Assembly (NCBI RefSeq): GCF_021134715.1
Contig: NC_060023.1
Location: forward strand, 5,022,001-5,086,000
Direction: 5' to 3'
Length of the DNA stretch: 64,000 nt
Origin: Daphnia pulex
Lineage: Eukaryota > Arthropoda > Branchiopoda > Diplostraca > Daphniidae
Shown: piece after piece, positions 23,761-36,670 of the stretch
Position numbering within the stretch: position 1 is the stretch's first letter
How the letters are laid out: every line of letters starts with the position of its first letter
Translations under genes and position numbers: made by a program
Notes under the pieces: model-generated
Told to the model about the DNA's origin: nothing
Databases searched by the model: none
What the model saw: only the letters and a program-made list of their open reading frames with translations

Positions 23761-24612
23761 GTCCGTCCGAGAATGGCATCTCTGAAGCTTCTTTGCCGTG
23801 AGCTTTTGCTTCTTCTAATAGTTAGATTTTTCTTTCTTTTTTCTTTTTTTTTCCTCTGCTGCTGCTGCTGCGGCGAATGAATGTTTAGTTGTAAGTTGCC
23901 AGCAGTTCTAACCTCGCTGCAGAATGTCAGACTTGACTAGCCTTGCTCTGGGCTTCAACAAGTGTTTCTTCTGTTCTCTCTCAAATTCTCTCTCTTTCAT
24001 CTCTTTGCTTCTTCCATCCGTTCTTCTTCTCCCTCATCTCATGCCCTTATACCATTAGCCTTTCCTTCTAGCGTTTTTACCAAATACCAAGTCTCTACAG
24101 TCTCTTGCCACCATTGGTTGCTTCACCATGTTGCTGAGGTTTTCTTCTTGGTGTAGTACCTACATTCAGACAGTGTGATCAAACAATTACTTATTAAACT
24201 TTGGCTTCGTTTCATTCGATTCGGAATACTCGCTCTGCTCAACTGTGGAAAACAACAAAACAAGTGAAGTGCCAAAGTGAGACCTTTTTGGGGAAAAAAC
24301 AAACAAACAAACAAACAACTGTTGTTTAGGGTTAGGTTAAACATCCATTTTGCGGTGATGTCACACAATTTATCTACAACCCTGCATCAAGTGGAGATGA
24401 AAATCTCAATATCACGCTGAATCAAACTGACCCACTTTCTTTCGGGAAACAACGTGAAAGGATAGTTTGGTTAATAGGGGAATTTCTTTTTTGTTTGGTT
24501 CGCAGTGTGTACATCGTCAATAGACTTGCGAAAATTCAGGTGTTGGGTTGTTGGTGATGCAATAGTTGAAGGAGTATAAAACAATTAGCGACTCATCAGT
24601 GTATCTTTGATA

Positions 24613-27600
24613 ATGGGGGCCGGTCAGGGCCGATTTCCTGATCCTAACAGTGAGTTCACATAGTTTGCCCTAATTATAACTATAAAACCTCATTTCAGTG
24701 ATTGCTTTTAAACCCGTTTCGGACGTTGCTCTTGTTTCTTTTGCATTCCTTGAGTTTCAATTAAAATGGTCAAAGTAATTCAAACAGCAACCAAGTCATT
24801 TTAATTTTAACATTTCCTATTCTTCGATTAAAAGCGATCGTATTAGAATCGCGATGTAAATCTCAATTCACCCTTGGAAAAAAAAATGAGTTAAAAGTTG
24901 ATTGCGTGATGAATAAAGTTGATTAATTTTCGATTAACCAGGATTGAATGGGACGGCCTTTTTACTTCGTGACGCCTCGGATGCAAGTTTGAGTACGGCG
25001 TGTAGTTTGGATTTGTCTATTTCAGCAGCCGCCTCGTCCGTCGGTCTTCCTGGTGAGTTCACCTATACCTTTCCCGTGTAATAACTAACCCAGGATCAAA
25101 CAATGTTCAATTATACCCTGCAAAAATCCTAGAATTCCATCGTCGGTAGACTCTATCAACATTTTCTTTTTTGGAAAGCCAATTTATCTTTGAGTTTTCC
25201 GCGTGTTGAAAAGATTCTCCGGCTAGCGAGTTTTCTGTGTCGTCGATGAATGCGACGTCATTGAGACTTTATGAAATCTCATCTTTTGTATAGTTGAGCG
25301 TCAGAGAACAAGTACCAGCAATCTAGGGCCGGCCTTATTCTTAAATATAGGGACTTTAGTCCACCAAGTATGGTAATAAGCGATTGATTTCGAGAATGTC
25401 GAGGAATGCACATGCAGCTCCGAACGCAGCCAAGAACGAGAAACAAGCCTCTACTACCTACTGGCGGTTGCACGCCGAAATTTCCGTTCGATGACCCTAT
25501 GTTTTTCTTCTCTCGTCTTTTACAAGAAGAAACGCTAGCTAGAAACGCTAGCTAGCTGATTCTTTCTTTTCCCTGTGGTGCTCTTTCCATGACGCCATCT
25601 AACATGGAGGAGAAAAAAACAAAAAAAAATTCTTAGTTCAACAGTGCCATCAACATTATTCACGGATAGCCCAATACGCCAACACATGTAACTCTGGTAT
25701 TCTTTAAAGGTGATTACATCATGTGATCATCATTTCAGGTTTTTTTCATTGGCTTTCCTTGAAAATGGGTAAATGCCAATATCGCTAAGAGAACATGACA
25801 GCTTCTCTTCCTTTCTACAACAACAAGTGTCTACTTATGGTACACAGTTCTCTGCGTGCATTTGGCATTTCGACGAATGAAATGTTCAATGACGCGTCAA
25901 AATCAACCTTTGAAAGGTAAAACGGATAGTCTGAACCGACCCCAGGAATCAAAATCATACCGAGATGAAAGATCAAACTAGAGGCATGTATAATGTAAAC
26001 TATGTACATGTGGTGTACGCACTATCGATCCGTCCAACTGTGTTGTTGAACAACTATCCCAGAATTCCAGGTTGTCCCTCTATCCATCTCAGATGCTGTT
26101 CATCTCACTCTCGTGTCCAGCAAACGTCAGAAAACTTTAAGGATTTTTTTCTTTTCTTTCGGTTGGGGGTGGGGGGGGGGGGGTTCGTCAGTAATCTCTT
26201 CTCTTCAATCTCGTTGTTGTCTAGTCTTCTCTCCGAGCTGCGGCCCTCGTATTCCCACAAGTCAGCGAGGGTTCCTTTCAGGTGTGCGGCCGTAAATCCT
26301 TGGAATTCCTCGTGGCATTCCAACAAGAGTCACCAATGGGAAACGTCGTTCCGGGACACTCAAACATGCTTTTTTAAATATCTCCGCAGCATTTCTCGTT
26401 TCATTCCTCCAACGAAGGCGCATCGCACAAGTCGTGCATCTCGTCAAAAGTGCATTGATTCTACTTGATTATCTAGGCAGTCACACAGCTTTTTCTATAG
26501 TTTCCGATTTCAAAGTTTTTAGCAAGTGTATAGTATTATACATTCACCAGCAGAATGCAGTGCTATCAGCCATTATTCTTGCGCTATCGAAGCCGGAATA
26601 GCCATCCAGATGGACTCGTTTCTCATTGCCGCATGGCATCAGCAATTGCCAACAGTAAGCCCATCGTGAAATAGCCTTGCAATTATTTGTTTTGTCAATC
26701 TCCCGTTGTTTGGTAGGGTACTTGTTCTCTTCAACATTGAATGATGGCTGGCAGTACTATAGACTGTTTAATCACAGAGTTGTTGTTGCTGGGATTCCGT
26801 TTGCTGTTGTTGCTTGGCTACATTCTTCCGCTTTCTTGATGATCCTCTCCTGCTAGGCGTGTAAAAATGTGTGCGCGTCAATTCTTGTTGTTGATACGTT
26901 ATAGCGCTGGCTCAAACGCATCCCGTATTAGGCTACGTTTCGTCAAACTAATAGTGTTGCACACACACCGTGCATATGTAATTTTGGAAGAAAGAGCCGC
27001 AGGGATTTGTGTGAGAGTTCTCTCTCTCTCTCTCTCTCTCCTCCTTCTTTCTGTTTCGTCTATTCATCATTTATCTGAGCATCTTCCGCTTTCTTTATTT
27101 GAATATAGTGGCTCGGTTCTAATCTCGAGATGCACAGCAGGGCACACACTGTGCGCTTCACTCTTGAGAACTAGTCATTTACATGGTGATTATTACAACT
27201 ACAATCTGACCGGGTCTCCGATCATTCATGACCTTCCCCGTTTCGTTTCCACTCTTTTTTTTCCTCTCTCTCTCTCTCTCTTTCTCTCTTCTTTTGATTC
27301 CAAAAAACTTGATTGCTCCGAGTTCAAAATGGGAAAATAAAGCGAATGCTCGTTTATCACAATGTCCCTCACGCTGAGAGACAAAAGTCTGAAACAACAA
27401 GCGTTGGATCATTCGTATATGGTCTTTTTCCGACATTGTTCTTCCATTCCAAGACATGAAAATCTTTTTCTTTAACGTTGCTGCTGCTGCTGCTGCATGT
27501 TAGTGTATGCTTCTTTTTTTTCCCGGCAGCGAAAGCAAGTGTAGGGAAAACATTGAGCCAGACAATAAAGGGGGCTGCTGCGGATGGAGAGGGTGGTAGA

Positions 27601-30600
27601 GAGGAACGGCATTCCCGTTGTTGCTTTTCTAATGAGATTCAGAGATCACTGCATTACACATGCAGGAATGAATTCATATGGAGATCAGCTAGACTCTGCT
27701 ACAAAAAAAAAAAAAAGTATAGAAAGAATGAGGAATGATTGGAGGAATGCGTTAATAGCAGTATATAAAAAGCTTTGCCCGCCGTTGAAAATAATACCAA
27801 TGTAGAAATGGGGAGACAACAGTATTCCATACAGCTTATCATAATTAAATAGCAGGGTATTTTTTTTGCAATTCCACTAAGAGAATAAGTAGACTATCGT
27901 CACAAGGTGGCAAACACAGCTGGTTGTAATCCATTTATTTGACTTTTTCAATTGGAATTACTGCTTAAATTTGATTGCATTCAAGCGAAATTATTTATGA
28001 TACGCAATTCGCCTGTTTATTTATATTTAGTTACTTGTATCCAATTTTCACTTTCATCAATTTTACATATAGCCAGCGGGAACGAGAAACAAAGAAATTC
28101 CTGAAAGAATTCATTTTTATGAATATGAAGACTTACAGGAGATTATTTCGTGATCGTTTTCAATGTGACGATGCGGGAATATGGAATTTTGAGTGGGAAA
28201 ATGCGATGTTTGATAGTTTATATGTATGGAAAATTTTTGCAACCATAGCCTTAAATATCAGGTCAATGAAATTATAATTTCAATCTCATCCTAGTTGTTT
28301 AACCATTTTATTTTATTGCGTTCAAACTTAAAATAGAAATTATTTAAGGATTAAGGCCCTCCAGTCTTCAAACTTTACTACCCCAACGTCTAATCCTAAG
28401 GCTTTCAACGAACCGGTTTTGCTCTTGTCCCTTCTCCGATTGGGCACACAATCCAATGTTTCTTTTTCTTCTCCGAAACCGAATCTTTTCGTTGTTCGTT
28501 GTTCGGCGCGGTGCAAATCGGCCCGATGGGGAAACAAATCCGATTTGGTTCAACAATGAATTTCGGGGTTGCCAAAGTTCTTTCGTTTTTTTTTTTCTTC
28601 GGTTCACAGAAAAATAATTAAAAATTGAAGAGTTTAATTAAGAAAATCCTTCTCATAATCTCAAAACCATTTCTATGTAAAATTTTTCACCGCTACTGTA
28701 AAATTCTCATGATCGCTGCTTATTCTTTCATTTATAATTTCATTTTCATCCAGTAGTTTTTGGAACAAAGAAATGAAGAATTACTTCTGAATAAGTATCA
28801 TACTTGATTAGATTCCCAAGGGGAAAAGTAGGTTTTTAGTCCGAACCTAAGCAGACAAAAATGTTAAAAATCAAAACCTTGTTTGGACTTTGTGCGTGTT
28901 TCACCGTATTGAATGTTGCGACAGTGTCGCAGAAATGAAAGCGAGTCTGTAGACGTCGTGGGAAATGTTTGTTGGCCCTTTCCGGCTTTCCCCAAGTTTC
29001 TCCACACATTGTTGGCTCACAGCGTTGGCTTGAGAAGACGAGAGGTGGAATAGATCCGATTCGGCGCGAATCAAGACAACGACAGAGCGGCGTGCCTCCG
29101 TGGTCCGAAAATATTCAAATTTTTACCGTGCCACACCATAGCAGCATTAATCCTACATTCCCGCACTTAACCCATCATTGCCAAATCAAAGATTTGACTT
29201 GTAGTTTCCGGTTGAAATTTCAAAAAGTAAAATTTTCAAAGGACTTTCATTATCTTACATCAACTTAGTATTATTTAAAAAAATGAAATGTGTGCAGTAT
29301 AGTTTGGCTTGTGTTAACCTCTCAAATCTAAATCTTGTTGTCTGTATAGAACTTTCAGAACCGATTGGTGGTGAACTCGACGAGGAACCCAACCACCAAC
29401 TGCACAACGAACGTTTGCGAGGCAGGAGCCCGCCGCCGCACCATTTGCCTCCCCCTCCGCCGCCACCGCCAACCCTAAGTGGACGAAACCACGAACTTCG
29501 CTTATTCAGCGGCAGCAATTTTTCGCCTTTGCATGCCCAGTTACACGGCCAGACTTCCTTGCATAATCGGTCCTCATCTCCAGCACACGATTTGGGCTAC
29601 CATACCTTAGTGGCACGTTCGCCTGCTTGGTCGTCTCCTGCAGACTTGGCCGATTTAACACTCACTCCTTCTCCCAGGTAAGACTTCATTGGTTTTTCTC
29701 TCTACTCTAAACGAATTTCAACGTGACAAATTTTTCATTTGATGATTTCTTCAGGGCCGAGTATTGCCGAAAGACATCGTACACATCGTCGAGTAGTTCT
29801 TCTCAGCAACGTGATCCGTTCACTCAGATTCAGTCCAACAACAGCTGCCTCAGACCGCAGTTGCCGCCCACTCCTACATCTGCAAGTATCTCGGCCGACA
29901 CGGACTCCACCGAGGTCCTGTTGGCTGCGTGCAAGGTATATAAACTTGTTTTTACGGTCTTTCTCCTTCATTTCTTTGAATATACAATACAATGTTTGAT
30001 CTCCTATAGGGTAAGAGGTGGGTGTCACCCGCCCTTGGCCAGCAGCATGGTGCCAGTTTCAAGTTTTCCTATTTTGAACGACTGACGGACGACGTCGTGT
30101 TGCGAGTTTTCTCCTTCTTGTCGTCGACACATTTGGCCCTCTGCAGTCGTGTCTGCCGGCGTTGGCACGTCTTGGCCTGGGATCCTCAACTGTGGTCGTC
30201 TATTTATTTATCGGGAGAAAATTTGCCCACCGATCGAGCACTCAAGGTGAGAATTCGGCAATTCTAAATGATGTGGGACGGATTCGTTGTATTAGTTGGC
30301 GATTGGCTAATTATTTCTTGTCATTTTAACAGAGCATTACGCGAGTGTTGGGTCGAGCTTCCCCGCCATTTTGCCCAGCAGTGGAACGTGTCGTGATAAA
30401 CAGCTGCACTCGTCTGACGGATCGAGGCTTACAAACTCTCAGCCGCCGTTGCCCCGAGCTGCGACACGTCGAATTGCGAGGCTGCGTTCAACTAACCGAT
30501 GTCGGTGTTCTCGAACTTGTTTCGAAATGTGTTCACCTAAGTCACCTGGACGTCAGTGGTTAGTTGGATTGCTATTTTCTATAGTTTACCAGACAATTGA

Positions 30601-31457
30601 CAATGTAATAAATCATTTATTTATTCAACAGGGTGTTCTCAGATTACGTGTATTGACGCCGGACCTCGATCCAATGGGAATAATGGCGACCGTTACAAGA
30701 GTGACCTGAGTTCCAGTTCGCGACCGCAATTATATTTGCAGTTGCAATACATTGACTTGACGGATTGCGTTAGTTTGGAGGACACTGGCATCCAGATGAT
30801 TGTGCGGAGCTGTGCTCAGCTCACTTGCATCTATCTTCGCCGATGTGTTCATATTACTGGTATAAATAATTAATGGAACAAATTTGTTTCTCAATGTGCT
30901 AAAGATGTTGTTTCCCTACAGATCTGGGAGTGAAATACTTGGCAAGTTACTGCACCGCTTTAAGAGAACTCAGCATATCAGACTGCGTACAAGTGACGGA
31001 CTTTGGGATGTACGAGTTGGCGCGCTTGGGTCCAAATTTGAGATACTTATCAGTGGCCAAATGTGACCAGATTTCTGACGCCGGTATCAAACAAATTGGA
31101 CGTCATTGTTACAAGCTACGATATCTTAACCTCCGTGGCTGTGAAGCTGTCAGCGATGATTCGTTGGAAGTTTTAGCGCGTACCTGCTCCCGTCTTAGAG
31201 CTCTGGATCTTGGCAAGTGCGACATTACCGACAGAGGTCTTCGCCTGCTGGCTGAGCACTGTCCAAATCTGAAAAAGCTCAGCGTTAAGAGTTGTGAACT
31301 TGTGACTGACGAAGGAGTGAGGTCGATTGCCTACTATTGCCGTGGTCTGAGGCAACTTAACATTCAAGATTGTCTCATCACAGTCGAAGGATATCGAGCA
31401 GTTAAAAAGTTTTGTCGCAAATGTATCATAGAGCATACCAATCCGGGATTTTTTTGA
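24613..31457 (+). CDS. Fbxl7: F-box/LRR-repeat protein 7 (SCF ubiquitin ligase adaptor)
   Basis: Exons: 24613-24649, 24942-25052, 29350-29677, 29755-29935, 30010-30246, 30333-30558, 30632-30859, 30922-31457; 1884 nt, 627 aa, phases all match. It starts MGAGQG, a Gly-2 context like the MGAN start of vertebrate FBXL7 and suitable for N-myristoylation. A long Ser/Pro-rich linker with a proline run (RSPPPHHLPPPPPPPP) precedes the F-box (FERLTDDVVLRVFSFL... VCRRWHVLAWDPQLW), then about ten Cys-containing LRRs (CxxLTDxGL type). The C-terminus IIEHTNPGFF mirrors EHTNPAFF of FBXL7. The F-box binds Skp1 and the LRRs bind substrate. In flies the homologue acts at the cell cortex in Fat/Dachs growth signalling. 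The two N-terminal exons were placed by phase and similarity. Confidence 0.93.
25053..29349 (+). other. Intron 2 of Fbxl7 (4.3 kb)
   Basis: No coding exon supported. It carries T/C dinucleotide runs (27020-27041, 27260-27292), a G run (26168-26183) and CTG-type triplets (27478-27496). Its length suggests regulatory content or an alternative promoter; that is inference. Confidence 0.7.
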
Positions 31458-31661
31458 ATTCCCAATTTGTCGCCTTCGTCGTCGGACTATCTCCTACTGT
31501 AATTTAAATGCGCTTGTAGAAAACCGTGCCTATTACTTTAGAGGAATATATGTTAAAACGTGCTTTACAAGGTTGGTTTCGTGCCTAACAAAGTGACTAT
31601 CCCCATGTAAATGTGTATTATTGTTGAACAGATTTAGAGGAATGTGTTTTGCTGAAAGCAA

Positions 31662-31667
31662 AATAAA
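31662..31667 (+). terminator. Poly(A) signal AATAAA of Fbxl7
   Basis: First canonical AATAAA after the Fbxl7 stop, 205 bp downstream. Confidence 0.7.
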
Positions 31668-32718
31668 TATTCTGGAAATATCCATTTTGTTAGATGGATT
31701 ACATCATTGTTAATTATTCTAAATTACATGTTATCCCTTTCTTATATTCCCAACTTATTCCTTATACATTTTCGATGTATCAAATACACATTTTTTTGCA
31801 ATGAAATTTTTTTCTTTTGAAAACGTTTTTAGCTTTAATGAATTCAACATTTGATTCTGAGATGTCTAATGTAAGATTGAGCTCAACTCAGTGAGAATTT
31901 GTGAAGTGTGGTGACAACAGTGATGGTAATTTTTAGATATAAAATAGATAAAATAATAAAGTAGAAAGATTTCTTAGATCAGTTACGACTCATACTCATC
32001 GGTGTTTATTTCCGGTTTACTCTATGACGGAAAACTTCAATACTAAAGCTGGAAGAAAATAAGAATCATTCGGTTTTAATTTTGTATGGTGTACTTTGAT
32101 TTTCCAAATTTGATAACTGTAGGCAACGAACATGTCAACAATATTAGTAGGCCTACAGCAATTTTGTAGCTTATTGATTATTGACGTAGTCTTACAGTTA
32201 AACTCTCTAATTCAATACACATGTGTGGTACGAAGAAATGGGAAGACAAAGTATCCTGAAGAATTACAATTAACGGAAATCAATAGAAAAGATGAAACGT
32301 CAACATCATCACTACTGTTTGAATACATCAGCATTATAACAGGAATTGAAGAACAGCCCATCTTGAAGTGGAACTTTAATTAAGGATCGAGAGAAATGAA
32401 CAGAGTAGATCAATAGTTTAGAATAAGCGTCGCAAATAGAAGGGAGATTTGAAGAAAAGAAATTATTCACGCATGCTGGCTAACAAGCTGCGTAGGTTTA
32501 AGAGAATATTTCTTAACTATGCCGAAAAGGTGAACAGCCTAATTCCAAATGGTTTACGGATGAATCATGAAGTGTTAAGATATTATGTCAAGAAAAAAAT
32601 AGACAGTCTATTGTATATGTTGAATTTATCAAGTACTTACTACCTAAATAGGTTTGAAATCAATTGGAAAATTTGTGATTTTTTAAATTGATAATTTTGA
32701 CAATGAATTAAGCTGAAA
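31668..32718. other. Convergent intergenic region between Fbxl7 and unkempt
   Basis: A/T-rich. Two plus-strand open frames (32132-32383, 32449-32691) show no family signature or splice context. The minus strand presumably holds the unkempt 3' UTR; no Cys/His cluster resembling a RING finger is encoded there on the minus strand. Confidence 0.5.
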
Positions 32719-35582
32719 TCATATCTGAACATTGCGCATTTCTTCTCCTTCTTTGTTTCGATGTGAGTGGACAGAAATGGAGTCACGCAGTATCCTCATT
32801 TCATTTTGAAGAGCAGTTACCCTTGCCACAGCCTAGGAAGGAAACAGTACTATCACTGGACGTTGCTAATTAAAAAGCACCCAAGATTATCATAAACAAA
32901 GCCTTTGCTGTAAACATACCTCATCACGCTGTTGCTCGGCAACTATCGCTTTGCATCTCCAAGCATCGCAAGCATTCCTGGCTTGCGACAAATCCTCTTC
33001 TAAGGAGAGCACTTTTGCTTGGTGATTTGCCGCATCATCTCGCAACCTCTGTAATTTTGAATCATTTTGTTACTTGGTATTACTCAGTTAGTAAAATTAG
33101 TTAATAATCGTTATTCCGTACGTCATGATTTCCAAGCGATCCACTCATCGAAGCCACACTGCTTAGTAATGGTGAGTGGTTAGCACCGGAGCCTGTCAAT
33201 CCTCTACAACTGTTGTTACTTGGACTAGTTTGGTGATTCCCCCAGTCAATAAATGGTGCACCGGTGTTACTATAACTTCCAACCTTCAACAAGTGTTAGC
33301 TAAGCAAGAAATTCTTCATTGGCAAGTCAATTACCCTTTTAAAGAAAAGAGAAGTCGAATTGTTTGATCCTTCCAATGGTATTTCGTGAGCGCCAACTCG
33401 TATTCCTGAGAACAGATTAACAGCCGGTGGTGAAGGTGACAAGCGAGGAGGGTGGCGATCAAGTCCACTTCGTGGAATATTAACCGGAGCAGACCCCGTC
33501 AGCAATCCTACACCCATCGTTATTGATTCACACAATGAAGGTTGTTCGGATTCATATTCTCGACTACTATCCTTAAACTGCTCTTCATTTTCATCCATTG
33601 CATGTCCAATAACGCAATCTGGAGCATTTGTTGAATTGCTTAATCTATACATAATAATTGTTAGGGCCTTGCTCACAAATTAATTAAGGTGGGATGAATA
33701 GTAATAAGTAATAACGTTACCTAGCCGCAGTCGGAAAATACGCGGCTGGTTGAAGATGTGACAATAGACCACCCAACGTTCCCGTACCGTATAGATTAGA
33801 TTTCTTTGAAAGAGTATCGAATTGATCGGGATTTGTAATGGGATCCCATTCATCTCGATCCAAACTTATCATTCGATCGATTCCTGATGAGTTCATGTCG
33901 GCCCCTGGCACCGACAGTGATCTGGGTTTACATATTGGGTGTACTAGTGGGCCAAAGCCACCTATGGTGGTCCCAACTGCCGTTGGACCACTAGAAGCTA
34001 AAATTGATTCGCCAGTTTCAAGACTTTGTAATCGGCTGTAAGCTGTTTGCATAGGAACGCTAGTGCTTGCTGTGAGGAGAAATAACTCTAAATATTTGAC
34101 ATGAAATGCTAGGAAAAGTAGTAAAACCTGTGGCGGATGACGAAGTAGAATGGGTATCCAAAATGCTTCTAGGAGAATTATCTAGAAGTAGATCGATACT
34201 ACGTCCGTCATTCAAGTCATTCAAATTGGTATTTTCTTTTCCGTAAGTTCGGTTATTTACAGCAGGCAATGCACTGGACAAAAGTTCAGCCAAATTGTTT
34301 CCACCATCCTTAACAGAAAAAATAGTAAGTTTTGGCAAAAGATTATAAATACTCCATTACCTGGTATTGACCATTATCTCTTACCACTTCAAAATCTCCG
34401 TGAGCAAAAGCACAAAATGATCCTCTAGGACAATAACTATTCGTCTGCATGTCATGACATTTAGTGGATTTGTATATCTCTGGATGAAATTGCTGCTCAG
34501 TTCGGGTGTGGCAATACTGACACATATCTCCGTTGTCACACCCAGAAGGATCACCCCATTCTTCTCCATGCTTGGCGTTAGGACAGGGTGTAGAACTAAA
34601 CAGGAATGAAAAAAATAAAAAAAAATAATAATATTATTTTTTTTTTGAAAATTGCTTACAAAACACAAGGTTATATTACTTAAAATATATAAGTAATACA
34701 TACCGGTATTTAAATTTTTTAGGACTCCTTCTGCGGTCTCGGCTGTTGTGATACTGAGGACAGGCATAGCCTTGTCGACATAGACGTGGCGGTTTTTTGC
34801 ATTGCTCTGTTTTATAATTGGTTAAAACATAGTTTGTGTCCTGCCATTTGGGATCATCATTCAGAAGACTTCTTTCTTTATCAAGGGCATTAGGTCCACT
34901 CATATCTGCCTCAGCAGTTTCTTTAGCCTGTGATAATCAAAGCTGAATTTTTAAATGTAGGAAACAAATTTAATGATTTGCATTACCCTTATATCTCTGA
35001 TGTCATACACTGGATTACGTAAATCAGAATTCCCATGAGCAAATGCACAATGAACTCCATTTTTTACACAGAATCCTCTTGTGTCAGTTTCATGAACACA
35101 TGGAGCAGTTTTGAAGTACCTCAAGTGATATCTTCTCTCTGTGTCACCAGCAGTACGATGAAGGAAAGGACACTCATCACCATCTTGGCAAATACCTATG
35201 AAGATATAAGGTTTTATTACCTAAAAAGTTAACAGTCAAGTAGAGCAGAAATGCATATTTTAAAATGACAATGTTCCATTTTTATTGTAAATTTTGAAAG
35301 CAAAAAGATACAAAGTTTTTTTAGAATACCTGTAGTTTCATCATACTTTGTGCAATACTCATCAGCACTGTAATTCAAAGTACCATCCCTTCTGCGTACA
35401 GGTTTGCGCCTTCTTTGATTTTGAAAATGCCAGTGAAAGCAGGTGAATGGTCTATGTTGTGTACACTTGTGTTGTAAAAATAAAGGGCACTGTTCGACGC
35501 GGAATTTGTAAATATACGCATGATGCTGAGGTATTTCAGATTGCTGAATGGTTAAGTCGCGTGCAGTTACGTTATCAGGCAT
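32719..35582 (-). CDS. unk: Unkempt, CCCH zinc-finger RNA-binding protein lacking the RING finger
   Basis: Ten exons, 5' to 3': 35582-35330, 35195-34987, 34927-34704, 34595-34361, 34308-34128, 34069-33721, 33644-33335, 33283-33122, 33048-32920, 32832-32719; 2166 nt, 721 aa, all phases fit. Six CCCH fingers in two clusters are present: residues about 28-135 (CPLFLQHKCTQHRP, ECPFLHR, HCAFAHG) and 200-315 (CRQGYACPQYH, MCQYCHTRTEQQFHPEIYKS, FCAFAHG). A Ser/Pro-rich middle includes SAPVNIPRSG, conserved in vertebrate UNK. A coiled-coil segment (LSQARNACDAWRCKA) follows. The family binds UAG/U-rich mRNA motifs and represses translation in neuronal development. Family members normally end with a RING finger; here the frame stops 37 codons after the coiled-coil exon. 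One intron is 51 nt. Confidence 0.94.
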
Positions 35583-36053
35583 TTTTAGAAAATTGCACGT
35601 GACAACTCCCAGTAAGTGAACAGATCAAAAATTAAGACCTGAAAATTATTAGTGGATGTTTTGACGTTAGAGTAAAATTCCGCAAACTTGTAGAATATTT
35701 AAATTATTGACGTTATAATTTTTGTTGATACGCAACATACGCAACAGTAAAAAAAACCTCGTGACATCTAAATGAAAAGGCCAAAGCACCTTCCCCAGTT
35801 TTTGTTTGCAGACAACGCCGTCATGCTTCTGTAGCTTCCGCATTTCACTAATAGATGGCGTTTCTATACCGTCGTTCCTTGAAAAACCAGAAATCAGAAA
35901 CTAGAAAATTGCCGGCTGTGGGCTGGCATTGAGTTGCTGAATGTTTACAGGTTTTCAAGGCAAGCAGCCAAGCAGCTTGGCGTTTTTACAGTTCACGTTG
36001 GGTATCCCGCTTTTAATCAAATATAATTGATCGACAAATTTGAAAACTCAACT
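35583..36053. promoter_or_regulatory. Shared 471-bp head-to-head promoter region of unk and Phf5a
   Basis: The start codons of unk (-) and Phf5a (+) face away from each other across 471 bp, which leaves room only for two 5' UTRs and a divergent promoter. No TATA box is obvious on either side. A 35-bp motif at 35769-35803 recurs behind Phf5a at 36671-36705. Co-regulation is inferred from the layout. Confidence 0.6.
35769..35803 (+). repeat. 35-bp motif upstream of Phf5a (copy 1)
   Basis: Reads TAAATGAAAAGGCCAAAGCA then CCTTCCCCAGTTTTT. It matches 36671-36705 with one mismatch. Confidence 0.9.
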
Positions 36054-36558
36054 ATGGCAAAGCATCACCCAGATTTGATATTTTGTCGGAAACAACCAGG
36101 AGTTGGTATTTGAACATGAAATTCTATTCTTTTCATGCTATCTATTATTAATGTCTGATTTTGAACATTTAGCTATTGGCCGGCTGTGTGAGAAATGTGA
36201 CGGAAAATGTGTTATCTGTGATTCGTACGTAAGACCATGTACATTAGTACGAATCTGTGATGAATGTAACTATGGATCATACCAAGGACGGTGTGTTATC
36301 TGTGGAGGACCAGGTGTCAGCGATGCATACTATTGTAAAGAATGTACAATTCAGGAAAAAGATGTAAGTGTGTAGTCCAAGTGATGCTTTTTCATTTTAG
36401 TTCTTAAGATTGAAGTTATATTGAAAGCTTAACGTATTTGATCTATTACATATCTTTGTTCTTTTCAGAGAGATGGGTGTCCAAAGATTGTTAATTTAGG
36501 TAGTGCTAAAACAGATTTGTTCTATGAAAGAAAAAAGTATGGTTTCAAGAAGAGGTAG
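36054..36558 (+). CDS. Phf5a: PHD finger-like protein 5A, SF3b subunit
   Basis: Three exons: 36054-36105, 36173-36363, 36469-36558; 333 nt, 110 aa, the exact family length. The protein ([17 protein letters not shown]... through ...[13 protein letters not shown]) is almost identical to the human protein, including all the CxxC pairs of its zinc knot ([37 protein letters not shown]). It is a core subunit of SF3b in the U2 snRNP, where it helps hold the branch-point adenosine with SF3B1. Introns are 67 and 105 nt. Confidence 0.98.
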
Positions 36559-36670
36559 CCTCATCACACTTTCCATTTACAAAAGTATGAATCTTTGTTG
36601 TAAATGAACAACCTTTGTGAAAAATACACCTTAATTTCTTTCTATCTGTTCAAGTAAAAAAAAGCCTCAT

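Larger units (their letters stand above)
21946..24612. other. Intergenic region between CFAP410 and Fbxl7
   Basis: Contains a 37-bp tandem duplication (22520-22593), a 26-bp perfect palindrome (22785-22810), a homopolymer-rich stretch and a Lys/Glu-rich open frame near a TATA-like box (23463-23760, separate entries). The Fbxl7 5' UTR and promoter should lie at its right end. Confidence 0.5.

Noticed and set aside
25965..26468. A 167-codon plus-strand frame in Fbxl7 intron 2
   Set aside because: Composition follows simple T/C and G runs; no family signature and no splice support.
26867..27340. A 157-codon plus-strand frame in Fbxl7 intron 2
   Set aside because: Ser/Leu content comes from TC microsatellites; no domain seen.
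32132..32691. Two consecutive plus-strand frames (83 and 80 codons) downstream of Fbxl7
   Set aside because: No recognised motif, A/T-driven composition, and they lie opposite the likely unkempt 3' UTR.
33838..34041. Plus-strand frame of 67 codons
   Set aside because: Antisense shadow of unkempt exon 6.
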